NCBI GenBank assembly: GCA_016165875.1
Contig: JABBOT010000011.1
Coordinates: 9,287,723 to 9,351,722 of the forward strand
DNA from: Acanthopleura granulata
Lineage: Eukaryota; Mollusca; Polyplacophora; Chitonida; Chitonidae
Reading direction: 5' to 3'
Length of the DNA stretch: 64,000 nucleotides
A program made the position numbers and the translations under genes. Numbering within the stretch: position 1 is the stretch's first letter; each line of letters begins with the position of its first letter. A model generated the notes under the pieces. That model worked only from the letters and a program-made list of their open reading frames with translations, was not told the origin of the DNA and did no database searches. This document shows positions 45,101 to 56,339 of this stretch, piece after piece.

Positions 45101-48100
45101 GAATGTTCAGTTAGCAAATATTGAGACACTAACAATGTGGGGCATTTTGAGAGTCTGTTGTCAACAATGGAGCATCCTCATTGTAACGGGCCAACTTTTC
45201 AACAATGAGCCACAGTCCTTGTGATGCGCCACACCCACAATGGACCACATGTATATCCACAGTGGGCTACAGTGCTTCTAATGGGCTCTACTGAGCTCTT
45301 TGTCAACTCCACGTGAAGTGGGAACTGGATGCAGGTTGCCAGAAGTGGAGCGTAATGATGATAGTTTAAGAAGATACAGTTTTCAAATATAATGGTATAC
45401 CTCTGTATATCTGTTTTGTTGTTTCGCAGTTTATGTTTGGGATGTCCAGTTTGTAACCAGGGCAGTGGCCATAAACATGTTTATGTTAAATGGACATGTT
45501 AGGTCAAACATTCTGTAGAAATGTAACTTTATGTTAAGGCAGGGTAAAGAAACTGATACATGGAATACACGGTATATCCAGTGCCTAACATGTGGTACTG
45601 ATGATATTTTGAGGTGTTCCCTTGACCTCAGTGTCATATCTATACAGTTAGTGTGTATACATTAAATGTGAGTGCTGGATAGGTTTGGTAAGTTGTGTGT
45701 GATCAAGTGAAGATCTGATTGATATCCTGGCCAAGATTTGGTAAGTTGATACTATGGTACTGTAAATATATCTGATAATGCCATCTGGCCTTTCCAGGAC
45801 AAAACTGAGTAAGTACATGGAAACATTGTGCACTTTGGAACATGTGTTTTTTATTGTCAGCCTGTCTACCGAAGAGGAAACTTTTTTATTTCTTTCATTT
45901 TAAATAAATGGCCTTTTTGGTCGTATCACTGCAAAGAAACATGTATTTTCAATAACCACGTTTTAGAGTAAAGATAAAAATGTTAGAAGGTGACTTTTTG
46001 AAATAATTTCCCATCATTTTTTTTTCAATCATTTAGTTTAAATGTTAAGAATTTAAAAGGAAAAAAAAAAACTTTTAATGTTCTTCAGTTCTTCTTGATT
46101 AAATCTCCAAGTAAACTGTCTCAGGAGATCAACAAGTAGATGTTGATGTTTGTCCATAGCATGTTTTATAAAAAAATAGAAGTCGATAAAAACGCACCTG
46201 CTGTTGAATGTAATGTACATGCAGGGTTGTATTTTACAGGAAATCAAACAAATCGAACAAGACAAGTTCCTGTCTGACCGTCATGAGGACGAGATGGAAA
46301 TGTCAGACACAGATCAAGATGACGACCAAGAGGGCCCAGCCGCCAAGCGCAAGAAAGTCGATCAGGGTAAGTAGGTGTCGATTTGGGGACAAACTCAAGC
46401 AATGCATTATGGCATAATGCCTTCAGCATGGTATGTAGGAGGGAGTGTTTGCTCTGTGAAACTGACCACAGGAGCTCTTCATAACCCTACCTGCTGCATG
46501 TAGGTGTGATGGGGCGGCTAAGATGAAGTGTTAGTAAATGTGGATAAAATTTGCCACCCTTTTTATTGGAGGGTGGGGGTAACCTTTCTACTATATCCCT
46601 TTTGCAGGCCTTCTTACAAAATATGCTTGCATATAAATTTTAGGTCATTTTAAAGGTGTACTGTAATTTCGTAATGTACCGTATCGTAAAGTGACAGTTT
46701 TGCTGTGTATTCTTCTCAGCGTCTCAGCATGAGTTGTATCGGCTGCGCGAGGAGAACGACTCCCTGAAGTGTCAGCTGGAGGCGTACAAGAATGAGGTGG
46801 ACGTGCAGAAGCAGGACTTCCAGGCGCAGCTGGCGCAGAAGGAGAAGCAGATCCAGGTGCTGCAGCAGGCACTGCAGGGCATGCAACAGGTGAGTGACAG
46901 ATAGATCGCGCTACCCGGAGTCCAGCAACACATGTGGCTGATAGCCTGTCCAGGTTAGCAAAGGCACTATCCTGGCTATCAATAGCAGCTAGGTTTGGGC
47001 TGTGCAGAACTTCTAAGACTTGTACAGGGATACATTCATGAAAACAATTTTATGGGAATGGAAGTGGCCAAGACACAAGACACAAGTTGATGTACAGGTA
47101 ATTGGTGGATTAACTGGCTCAAACTGGTCATGATGCAACAAACGGTTGCAGATACTGGTTTTGCCATATGCACAGTCTAGCATTCATAGAAGACCACTTG
47201 TTTTTCACAAACGGTGTGTAAATGGGTACATCACACATGGGCCAGCTTATCAAAGACATAAGAATAAAATGTGGAATTTTAGTACATATATTTCTTGCTT
47301 TAACCTTTTTTCACTCGGGGGCCTCCGTGGCTCAGCTGGTTAGTATGCATGGGCAGCGCAATAACCTGAAGCCTCCCATCAATGCGGTCGCTGTGAGTTC
47401 AAGTCCAGCTCATGCCGGCTTCCTCTCTGGCCGTACATGGGAAGGTCTGCTAGCAACCTGCAGATGGTCGTGGGTTTCCCCCGGGCTCTGCCCGGTTTCC
47501 TCCCACCATAATGCTGGCCGCCATAATATAAGTGAAATATTCTTGAGTACGGCGTAAAACACCAATCAAATAAATAAATAAATAAATAAATTTTTTCACT
47601 GTTCACTTTTTTAACATCAGAACATTTTAAAATACAATGAAACTTGACATAACATATGCATGTGTTGTAGTATAGTTTTCAACAGCTGTAACATTCTGTG
47701 TGTTTGTTTTTCCCCAGCAACTGATCTCTTTCCGACTACAAGCACAGGAGAATAAAACTGTGAGTACCAAGAGGCTTCTTCCTGCTGCATACAAGTAATA
47801 GTTTAGAGGAAAAATAATGATAACATAGGCACAAAAAGTCACTTTTATCTCTCCCACTGCCTGTACCAGTAAAATAAAAGTACGAATACTATTTAAATGA
47901 CAGGAAAAGTATATGTACTTTGAGTGAAAGTAAGGAATTTTCACACTTTGTGCGTGCATAATTACTGAAGGTTGTTACGTGTAACTAGTCGTTTGATTTT
48001 AGTTGAAACGTACAAATCAAAGTTCTTCTATTTTCGAAATACAAATATTTTTGTTACTATTAAATTGAGTTTCATGAGCTGATAGAACAAAGTGCAGCTG

Positions 48101-49305
48101 TAAATGTGACTGAGGAAATCCACCATTTCCATTGTTTAATTCAAGAATGATGTGAATATCAAATTGTCAAATCAAACAGTGAAGTAAAACTACCTCGGCT
48201 CAAGTGAAAAACCTTATCAGTTCCTCGGTTATGTTTGCAGAAAACTTCAGAAGAATCAAACAGCGCTCCAGTAAAAACCACAGACACTATTGTGGATAAA
48301 GAGGTAGATGTCCTGGCTGAGTTAGCGCGGCAAGAAAGCTCTGACAATAACACGGGAGAAGGCTCACAGACGGAGAAAACTGCTGAGGGAGACAAAGAGC
48401 AAGACCCGGCAGAATGGGAGACAAAACGTCTCGCGTCAGAACTTGAGGAGAGGCGGAAGCGGGAGGAGTTGGAAAAGTCCCAGTCCGAAACTCCCAGCAG
48501 TAGCACAACACTGGCACTCTCCGAGAAACAGACCAAAATTATTGGTAATGTGCTAAATCAGTGTCAGGACCTTATACTTGCCAGGTTTCAATTAAGTATT
48601 ACATTTATTTGCTGTTGTTTTTTTGTTTTTTTTTCCACAATGATTTCTTCTTGATTTATTATTTTATAATTATTCTAAATTAGCGTTGAAATTGTGCAGT
48701 TTTTCTTGGGTAAAATGCTCTTTCCGGTTTTCTCCATCTGAAAACTGACTCCTAATATAGAAGTGGAAAATCATTGAGTATGATGTTTAGCAGCAATAAA
48801 ATAAATAAAGGTATATATGTGGCCTAATTCTTCAACCTTTTCAACCACTGCGGAAAACAGTATTTCAAAATTTTCGCTGAGAATTGTAGATTCTGGAGAA
48901 ATAATTCTCTTAGTTTTATAATGCTTAAACCTGGGGTGACATTTACAAGTCATTTTTACCTTCATTTTTATAATAACTGTATGCATTCACTTGGCTTTTG
49001 AAACTGTATTAATGATTGAAGAGGTTGAAGATTTACACTAAACTGAAAGGTGTACGTTAAAGAAAGACAATAAAATGATTGTTTGTGTTTTAGGCCTGGT
49101 GTCATGCTTCCTTCATGTTCACCCCTTCGGTGCCAGCACAGACTACCTTTGGTCGTATCTACAGCGGCTCAACTTGTTCTGCCGGCCCAGTGAGATTGAG
49201 GACTTGATGGAGCGACTGCCCATGCTGTACAAGGTAGACCTGCACGGAGTGGGCGCTTCCATCGAGAGGCGCTGGAAATTCATTGGCTATGCTGGATTTA
49301 GCTGA
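33173..49305 (+). CDS. ENOX1/2: Ecto-NOX disulfide-thiol exchanger (ENOX1/2-like), 5' end unresolved
   Basis: Coding exons: 33173-33411, 34858-34966, 36339-36545, 38492-38728, 40950-41162, 44301-44407, 46240-46366, 46720-46889, 47718-47759, 48241-48544, 49094-49305 (TGA 49303-49305). Junctions are GT-AG and in phase, giving about 655 codons from a split first codon; human paralogues have about 610-645 residues. Order: Met/Gly-rich N-terminus; PPEFVRKDVIELKFGVLYPP; an RRM with TIFVGSLP and YCHIRY; HVDYAQARDDQYEWEC; LRPPSPPP; SWLNRGE; DHFSKAQRKSIDVW; an acidic EMEMSD patch before a KRKK basic run; a coiled coil starting LREENDSLKCQLEAY; and the C-terminal LHVHPFGA and GVGASIERRWK. Ecto-NOX proteins act at the cell surface as hydroquinone/NADH oxidases with disulfide-thiol exchange. 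The HVH proposed to bind copper is kept. The adenine-site motif TGVGASL reads HGVGASI here. ATG 33208 is an in-frame candidate start, but the exon opens in phase 1, so an upstream exon is likely. Confidence 0.93.
33791..34342. mobile_element. MITE with 24 bp perfect inverted ends at TTAA
   Basis: CTTAAAGGATTAGTGTCCAG plus ATTT (33791-33814) is exactly reverse-complemented at 34319-34342. TTAA lies at both outer ends (33792-33795 and 34337-34340), which fits the TTAA target of piggyBac or Kolobok-type transposons. It is 552 bp with no transposase, in ENOX intron 1. Confidence 0.85.
34967..36338. other. ENOX intron 2, nothing specific
   Basis: AT-rich intron; near 35936-36080 several TTACATTA-type motifs cluster loosely. 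No exon or known element. Confidence 0.4.
36546..38491. other. ENOX intron 3, nothing specific
   Basis: No repeat family or exon recognised in about 1.9 kb. Confidence 0.4.
39475..40930 (+). repeat. 32 bp minisatellite filling the 3' half of ENOX intron 4
   Basis: About 45 diverged units built on GTTGACACCTGTTTTGGTCA plus TGTTTATCATCA. The last unit ends about 20 bp before the exon 5 acceptor (TTGATTCCCAG, exon start 40950). A separate CATTAACC, a plausible branch point, lies between array and acceptor. Confidence 0.95.
41163..44300. other. ENOX intron 5, no recognised element
   Basis: About 3.1 kb. Two adjacent minus-strand open frames (42242-41931 and 42584-42261) match nothing I know and lack supporting features. 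No SINE or tandem array seen. Confidence 0.4.
44408..46239. other. ENOX intron 6, nothing specific
   Basis: AT-rich; no element or exon recognised. Confidence 0.4.
47316..47590 (+). mobile_element. SINE family A with 10 bp target-site duplication
   Basis: Intact element: head GGGGGCCTCCGTGGCTCAG, A-box and GTTCAAGTC block, GGCTTCCTCTCTGGCCGTAC block, tail of AATAAATAAATA units. TTTTTTCACT flanks it exactly (47306-47315 and 47591-47600). ENOX intron 8, sense orientation. Confidence 0.95.
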
Positions 49306-49540
49306 AGAAAAGGCCATTCCTTCCATATTACTACTGTTCATGAGAACCAAAAGGAAGTAGATTCCATTCTTCTGGTTATCAACTGAAGAAAAGATGTTCA
49401 TTACAAGACTGTTTATGAGAACCAAAGGGAAGCAGATTCCTTTCTTCTTGTCAAGTGAAGAAAACCTGTTCCTTGCAGGACTACTCATGAGAACCAAAAG
49501 AACCATCCTTTTTGTCAAGTCAAGACAGGCCATTTCTTAC
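49306..49540 (+). repeat. ~70-80 bp repeats in the ENOX 3' UTR, starting at the stop codon
   Basis: Three units with the order CTGAAGAAAA, CTGTTCATGAGAACCAAA, GGAAGTAGATTCC and TTCTT. The first unit begins with the TGA stop and the AGAAAAGG after it; later units begin CAACTGAAGAAAAGATG and AAGTGAAGAAAACCTG. Transcribed, untranslated. Confidence 0.85.
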
Positions 49541-49832
49541 AGAACGAAAGTAATTGTTTTTGTGAACTCAAGAATGCTCATTCCTTGTAAGAGAAACATA
49601 TTTTATAAGACGTTGAAAGAAACTTGGCAGATGATTTGTCCCGAAAACATTGTCCTGCGTAAATATTTTAGGTTATTGTATTAGGCACCGTACCAAAATG
49701 CAGTGTACATCAAATATCATATGTACATGTTTTGCTGCACGTAAGTGAAACAAGAACGCCATTGTGGTGAATATTGGCCAAGCAAATGTTATGAATGAGG
49801 GAGCTGTTGACGTTACTGCCTTCCTGAGCCAG

Positions 49833-49838
49833 AATAAA
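49833..49838 (+). terminator. Candidate ENOX polyadenylation signal
   Basis: AATAAA in GAGCCAGAATAAACATGAC, about 530 bp after the stop; a TGTTGT-poor but T-containing stretch follows. A second AATAAA at 50244-50249 is an alternative. Confidence 0.55.
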
Positions 49839-50465
49839 CATGACATGGTGTCTTGTAAATATCACTGGTTGTAATTACTTGCACAAGTTGTAAATTGGTG
49901 GATAAAAAAGATATCAAAACCATCCGTGCAAAACTTTATCCAAACATCTTTTTATAAGACGAATTGTTCATCATTTTTGACTCTAACGGTTGGAATGCCA
50001 AGACTTCATTGTGTCTTGTTCTTTCCTGTAATACTTAGTGTCCCTTTAACAGATCCACCACATTCTGAAGCATTAGCCTTTGTGCATCTGTTTTTTTTGT
50101 GTGACAAGCAGATCAATGTACAGGTGGCGATGTGATAAAGACTTGCTTTCCACTGTCATACACGAGTGCGTGGGTGGGTGTTATTTTGTCATGGTGCATG
50201 AAATGGTTGGTGTTCACTGTCAAGGTTTTGGACTTACCACCACAATAAAGTACCACTCGAAGTTATGTAAAGTGTTCAGGTTTCTTGTTATTATGGATCA
50301 TGATTGTAGATGAGATGATTTACAGTGAGAACTGGCTGAGAAGTCAGAAAGCTTTTCCTGTGCTTGGTGTAGGGCAGCGGTTTACTCCAGGCAGTCCTCT
50401 TTCCTGGATCCATAAAGCTAACTAGTACTGTCTTTTAAGGGAAAAAAATACCATATATATATATA

Positions 50466-50690
50466 GGGGGCCTCTGTGAGTCAGCCGGTTAGCGCGCTAG
50501 CACAGCACAAAGACCTAGTAGCCTCCCACCAATGTGGTCGTTGTGAGTTAAAGTTCATGCTGGCTTTCTCTCTGGCTATAGGTGGGAAAGTTTGCTAGCA
50601 GCCTGCGGATGACCGTTGGTTTTGCCTGGTTTCATTCCACCATAATGTATGGCTTAAAACAGCAATCAAATAAATAAATATATATATATA
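50466..50690 (+). mobile_element. SINE family A, slightly shortened
   Basis: Head GGGGGCCTCTGTGAGTCAG with GGTTAGCGCGCTAGC, the GCCTCCCACCAATGTGG block, a shortened middle, and the tail ATCAAATAAATAAATATAT. Confidence 0.9.
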
Positions 50691-51223
50691 CAATAAAGGG
50701 CTTGTAAAGATTAATAGGAAAGTGTTGATTTCCTCCGAGCCATGTCCAGTTGCCGGTTTTTCTAGGATGACGTAGATAAGGTTCGAACGAACCATGTGAC
50801 CACTGGACAACAGTGGAAAACTGGAGTGCTGTGGAGATCGCCTTTGACCTGGGCATACAGGAGAACTTAATGTCAGAATCAACTCTACTGGTGATATGGC
50901 CTGTTTCTCATTAACACATGACTTGAGAATTGACAGGCATGCACCTAACGACTGGGCACCTCCAGCTGGGTGGTGTCTTTGTTGTGCCAACGCTAGCATA
51001 GTACCCGACCCAATATTGAGTTGGACTTTGAAGGCGAGTATTAAATGAGCCCAATAGTGGATTAATGTATCTTCAGAAGTTCGTGAACAAGTAGCGTGTT
51101 ACAAGAAAGACCTGCTAGGCCATGCCTGGGACCACTTTTCCGATTTGTCACACTGGTGATCACATGTAATGCATTCTAACACAGTTTGTTAACAAGCAGA
51201 ACCACACTCTCCCTTTTAAACAG

Positions 51224-51465
51224 ATATTTATTTATTGGTGTTTTACGCCGTACTGAGGAATATTTCACTTATGCGACGGCGGCCAACATTACTGTGGGAT
51301 TAAACCACAGAGACCCCGTGGGGAACCCACGGGCGGGCCTTCTCTCCTACGGCAGGAGAGGAAGCCAGCATGAGCTGGAATTGAGCTCACCGCGACTGCA
51401 TGGGTGAGAGTCACGGGGTCCTAATGCCGCGCTGGCGCGCTAAACCCCTCGGCCACAGCCGCCCC
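51224..51465 (-). mobile_element. SINE family A
   Basis: Reverse orientation: tail TATTTATTTATTGGTG, CGCCGTACTGAGGAATATT, GGCGGCCAACATTACTGTGG, and a head ending GGCCACAGCCGCCCC. Several CpG-rich changes distinguish it from other copies. Confidence 0.9.
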
Positions 51466-51739
51466 TTAAACAGATAGATAGACGGAGAGCTACAGAGTGA
51501 AAGCTGACGAAATTGGGCGGGTGACTTAGATGCTTAGGCACTGGTCCTTGTCTCAACATACGGAGAGAAAGTAAAGACCTACCGTTCAATAGCGCCAATT
51601 GTTCCATCTTCCAAGACTGCTCATGCGTGCATGAATGACAGCATCCCGCTGTGACGAAGACATTTCTAGGAGTCTTGAAAGTGACATGGTGCAAAATAAA
51701 AATATTGGTAATTAAAAAAAACACAGTTTTTAAATTTCC

Positions 51740-51741
<2 letters not shown>

Positions 51742-51770
<29 letters not shown>
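51742..51770 (+). repeat. GT dinucleotide microsatellite
   Basis: About 14 GT units. Confidence 0.95.
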
Positions 51771-51774
<4 letters not shown>

Positions 51775-51924
51775 TAATAAGTTGTGCGCATGACATCTTC
51801 ACGAAGTCGTGCTCCCGTGATAGCTGGCCAATAGAAACGTACAATTATCTCGTGAGCACGACTTAGTAAAGATCTCGTGAGCACGACTTAGTAAAGATCC
51901 CATGCACACGACTTGCAGTTCATG

Positions 51925-52640
51925 TTTTGTTTTTCAGGAACAGTTTTGATTTTCAGGAACAGTTTATGTTTTATCCTTCACGAACAGTTCATGTTTTGGT
52001 TTTCAGGAATAGTTATATTTTGATTTTCAGGATCAGTTTATGCTTTGGTTTTCAGAGACAGTTTATACTTTGGTTTTCAAGAACAGTTTGTGTTTTGATT
52101 TTCAGGAACAGTTCATGTTTTGGTTTTCAGAAACAGTTTATGTTTTGGTTTTCAGGAACAGTATATGTTTTCGTTTACAGGAACAGTTTTGGTTTTCAGG
52201 AACAGTTTTGGTTTTCAGGAACAGTATATGTTTTCGTTTACAAGAACAGTTTTGGTTTTCAGGAACAGTTTTGGTTTACAGGAACAGTTTTGGTTTTCAG
52301 GAACAGTACATGTTTTCGTTTACAGGAACAGTTTTGGTTTTCAGGAACAGTTTATGTTTTGGTTTTCAGGAACCGTTTATATTTTGGTTTTGAGGAACCG
52401 TTTGTGTTTTGGTTTTTAAGAACCGTTTATGTCTTGATTTTCAGGAAGAGTTTATGTTTTGGTTTTCAGAAACAGCTTATGATTTGGTTCTTCAGAAACT
52501 GTTTTCACGTTTTAGTTTTCAGAAACAAGGTTTGTTTAGGTTGTCAAAAGCAGTTTATGTTTTCGTTTTCAGAAGTGGTTTCTGTTCTGGCCCTGAGGAA
52601 CTTTTGTGTGTTGTTTGAGAATGGTTCATGTATTGGCTTT
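51925..52640 (+). repeat. Minisatellite of 19-25 bp units with TTTTCAGGAACAG core
   Basis: About 28 units such as TTTTGGTTTTCAGGAACAG followed by TTTATG. No unit has a stop in any frame, so all three + frames stay open for long distances (a 242-codon frame at 51927-52655). The Phe-rich translations are repeat artefacts. Each unit looks like a pyrimidine tract followed by CAG and G, i.e. an acceptor-like site. Confidence 0.92.
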
Positions 52641-52659
52641 GAGGAAAGCCTTTAGTAAT

Positions 52660-53957
52660 GGACTTCAGGAGTGACTTCTTTGCTGATATGCAAGTACGAT
52701 GTTGGAGACGGTCTTCGGGAACGATTATAGCGTTGATCTTCAGGGTTTATGTATTGTTCTTGTGCTGGCCTTAAGGAGCAGTGGACATGTTGGTCTTGAA
52801 GAATAATGGATTTGTAGGTCTTAACTAACGATGTCTTATGTAATCCCGCAGAACATGGCACTCCGGAACGGTGTTTCTCTCGGTTTTAAAGACCCAGTCA
52901 TAGATTCTGAGATTCAGTAAGGGGTGACGTTCTGTTGACTGCCTCTCTCTGCTTGGACCCAACCTAATTTCTGACTTTATATACTTCATTACTTCTTTGA
53001 TGGTTTGGGTTAGGGATACTAGAACGTCACAGGAATGAAGATTTTTTATCTCACATTCTTATTCTTCATTCTTCTATCTTTAATCTCACTTAAAGATGAA
53101 AACCAAATTCAAATTGTAAATACCTTAAATTTGACATGTATTTGTGTAACATGTTATGAACCAAGGCAGTTACGATTTCATAGTTCCCTGTTAGGGGGAT
53201 TAGCTCACTGAAGGGGGTTACCTATTGTGAACATATATGTCTCTGGTAAATGTGTATTGCCTCCTGCTATAAACTATGCATGGCTGCTTGTGCAGACTAC
53301 TCAAGTAGATCTATTAACTAAAACAACACCCTTAATCACCGTAGAATGATGTCATTGGAGGAGGAGTTTATAAACATTCTAGCAGGTTTTGCTCAGAAAT
53401 GTCAAGGTAAAACACCAATTTATGCTTTCATGCAGCCTGAACAGTTTTGAAATTTAACATAAGTACCTGGAAGCATGACAATTCTTGATTAAAATTAATT
53501 GGCAAACATGTTAATGACGAATTTGGTGACACAAAATGCTCCTCCAAACATTTTTGTGTTTTTCTCCCATTCTAATTTTTGAGACGATTGTGTGGTGAAA
53601 TAATTTTATTTCTCGTTTAAATGTTAACATAATGCTATGAAGCTTGGCATACATGTAGCTAACTACTTAAGCTAAAAAAACAAATTTTTGATATGTTTTC
53701 TAGTTTTAAAGATATTAGTAAAACAACATCAAAGTTTCAAATTTAAAAAAAAAAATTGTAAGTTTTAACTTTAAATTATCACTCAGAACAATCTAAGATG
53801 AATATCAAAAATCTGTGGGACCGCTTTTTAGTATATTTTAGTATATTTTCCATTTGGGCCAAAAAAGAATGAAAAATTTTGAAAACTGGCAAAAAATAGC
53901 ATTTGAAAAACTGTTGAAAAGCGGTTTGAAAAACATTTTTTTTCAAACTTTCTAATA
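52660..53957. other. Unannotated intergenic stretch
   Basis: No recognised gene or classified element; AT-rich from 53400. Confidence 0.4.
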
Positions 53958-54324
53958 GGGGAGTTTCGAGTTCGAACTCTTTTGTGGCAGAAGGTAAAAA
54001 GAGTTCAACTGTATCATGGAGCTTGTCAAAAATGTCAGGCAGTTTTCTTGATTTTAATTTACCGATCACCTGTCCCTCCGTGTTAGGGAGGCACAAACGA
54101 CCTCTCCTCCAATCAGGAGCATCTTAAATAAAAAAAACTTACAACTCCTTAATTCTCCCTATTGTACGTCTAGTCTAAACAACTTTTTTTGAAACTTTTT
54201 GAAACTGACCCATATTATAGTAAATGTAATCAGGAATGGTTGTCTAACATTTTGGACAGGTCACATGGTACAGTAGGGCTTTTCTTGCCTTTGGCGATAA
54301 AAGAGTTCGAACTCTAAACTCCTC
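53958..54324. mobile_element. MITE family 1, copy 2
   Basis: Left arm GGGGAGTTTCGAGTTCGAAC with CTTTTGTGGCAGAAGGTAAA. Right arm reverse complement GAGGAGTTTAGAGTTCGAAC with CTTTTATCGCCAAAGGCAAG. Arms are about 90 bp. TA flanks both ends, consistent with a TA target duplication. No coding content. Confidence 0.88.
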
Positions 54325-54487
54325 TATTATTTTGATTAATATTAAAGTTTGGTAAATTTTAAAAGCTTTGTGGAGATCAGAAGTCGTTTAGCCTTCAGAA
54401 TATATATACACATGGCCATATTTGATCAATATTTCGGGCTACAGAAGGCAAAATGTGAAATTCTGCTTATGAGGGATTTTTATCCTT

Positions 54488-54755
54488 GGGGACATCTATG
54501 ACTCCGTCGGTTAGCGAGCTATCGCAGCGCAATGAACAAGGAGTCTCCCACCAATGTGGTCGCTGTGAGTTCAAGTCCAGCTCATGCTGGCTTCCTCTCC
54601 GGCCGTGTCTGGGAAGGTCTGCCAGCAACCTGCGGATGGTCGTGGGTTTTCCCCGGGCTTTCCCCGCTTTCCTCAGATCACAATGCTGGCCGCCGTCGCA
54701 TAAGTGAAATATTCTTGAGAACGGTGTAAAGCACCAATCAAATAAATCATTCAAC
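54488..54755 (+). mobile_element. SINE family A
   Basis: Head diverged (GGGGACATCTATGACTCCG), then GTTAGCGAGCTATCGCAGCG, the GTGAGTTCAAGTCCAGCTC block, the CTGCGGATGGTCGTGGG block and the tail CACCAATCAAATAAATC. Confidence 0.92.
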
Positions 54756-55129
54756 TAAATGTAGCATCCTTAAACGTTTTTTTGTAATTTGAATTACGCA
54801 TATTGACCTGGAACGCCCATTTGGATTGACGGCTTGTATGCAAATGTTTGTTTTGATATCTAGAGTCAAGAAGACTGTTTGCTTGTTTGTGTTCAGAAAC
54901 GATTTATGAATTAGTATATTTAGGAGCAGATTTTGTACCGAAGCTCAAGGACGATTCATGTAAAGGTCTTGTGCTACGAATTGTGCCATGTCTGCTGTGA
55001 GCGGGACGAATTTTTTCTGGTTTCCAGCTGATTACAAAGATTTTGTAATAATGATGAGAGAACGTGACTAACCATTCAATCGATCAATTATTGAATCCAC
55101 GAACAGGGTCTTATTTTCAGCTCTCTATC

Positions 55130-55760
55130 AATGTCATTCTGATCTTTTGCGGTCACAAAGCGGGAATTAAGGGAGGTAACTTGTGTAAGATCATCGCCAG
55201 CCGGTATGGATGAGCATTAACAAAGACTTTGCCGGGGTATAATGTAGATGTGTGGTTGTGAGAGCTAGGAGGCCTGGCGTCTGTTGTCGTATCGATCGGT
55301 TCCGACTGTACATCCAAGAGGTCGGCCCATGTCACCCGTAATCTCCATCGTCCCTTTACCTCCGATCACGAAGGAACAAAGCCTCTTCTACTCAGCCTGC
55401 TCGGTCCACAAAAGCCCCAGCATATGGATTTCGTGCAAACAGGCGGATTTCTCAGGCTTCGTATTAACGCTCGTTTGTCCCGTGGTCATTTTGATCTAGT
55501 CACATCCGTCCATGGCCGCGAAGAAGGGGCGAGGCCTGGCGGGCAGTTTGGCACAACGCCGTCGATCCATGCGCCAATTCCGACTAATCGCTGTTGCTCC
55601 ATTCATGTGTGGATGTTTCAATCTGACAGTACATTCGCTCTGAGAAATTTTCGCCTAGGATAGAACTGGGGCAAAGACAGGTCAATCACGAGTCATGAAT
55701 ATTTAATAGGCAGCCAGATTCCTAGACGGACACAGAGACATCCTTTTTCGCTCGCGGGCT
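55130..55760. other. GC- and CpG-richer island, no gene assigned
   Basis: CpG dinucleotides are visibly denser here than in flanking DNA (for example TCGTATCGATCGGTTCCGAC, CCGCGAAGAAGGGGCGAGG). Several short frames are open on both strands (60-79 codons), but I recognise no domain. It could be a promoter or first exon of a gene outside the recognised set. Confidence 0.3.
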
Positions 55761-56339
55761 GTCGGCAGTGGAATAAACAATGATGATCAACAGCCTTTTG
55801 TATGTACCTTTTTGGTGCCAGTTAGACTGGCGTGTAAGACAGATTGATTGATTGATTTTCGGATTAATTACTCCGCGGCTCCTTGAATCATTTGATATTA
55901 TCTATATGGGCTATTGATTGCTCATTTGACCAAAGAATTGATTCATCGAGTGGTGGATTGATATATCCACCTTACTGATGAAATCTAAATGAACGTACTA
56001 GGATGTCATCGATCGATTGTTAGAGGTCTGCTCATCTCAGGTTTACTGAATGAGCGACCCAACACATAGACGGACACAGGACTCAAAACTGCCATAACAC
56101 ATCGGAAACTTGTGAATGACGCCATTTCCTTAACACGTGGTGCATTATGGGGTTTGAAGAAGGTAAAGCGAAAGATGCAAGCATGCAGGATATTTGACAG
56201 GTAGTAAAGTTCTTCGGTAGCATATGGAGCAAGTCAACTACGTCGACCGTTCCGTGTTGGTGTAAAGAAGCCCACTTCTTTCTCTGGATTCCGTGGATTT
56301 TGCAAAACTCATCATAAAGCGTGATTAGCAAGTATTATG

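Noticed and set aside
48159..48536. 125-codon - strand Ser-rich frame
   Set aside because: Antisense shadow of ENOX exon 48241-48544, which fits the phase of its neighbours.
51927..52655. 242-codon open frame, Phe/Gln-rich, the longest in the window
   Set aside because: All three + frames are open because the tandem unit has no stop codon; no start context, domain or non-repeat sequence.
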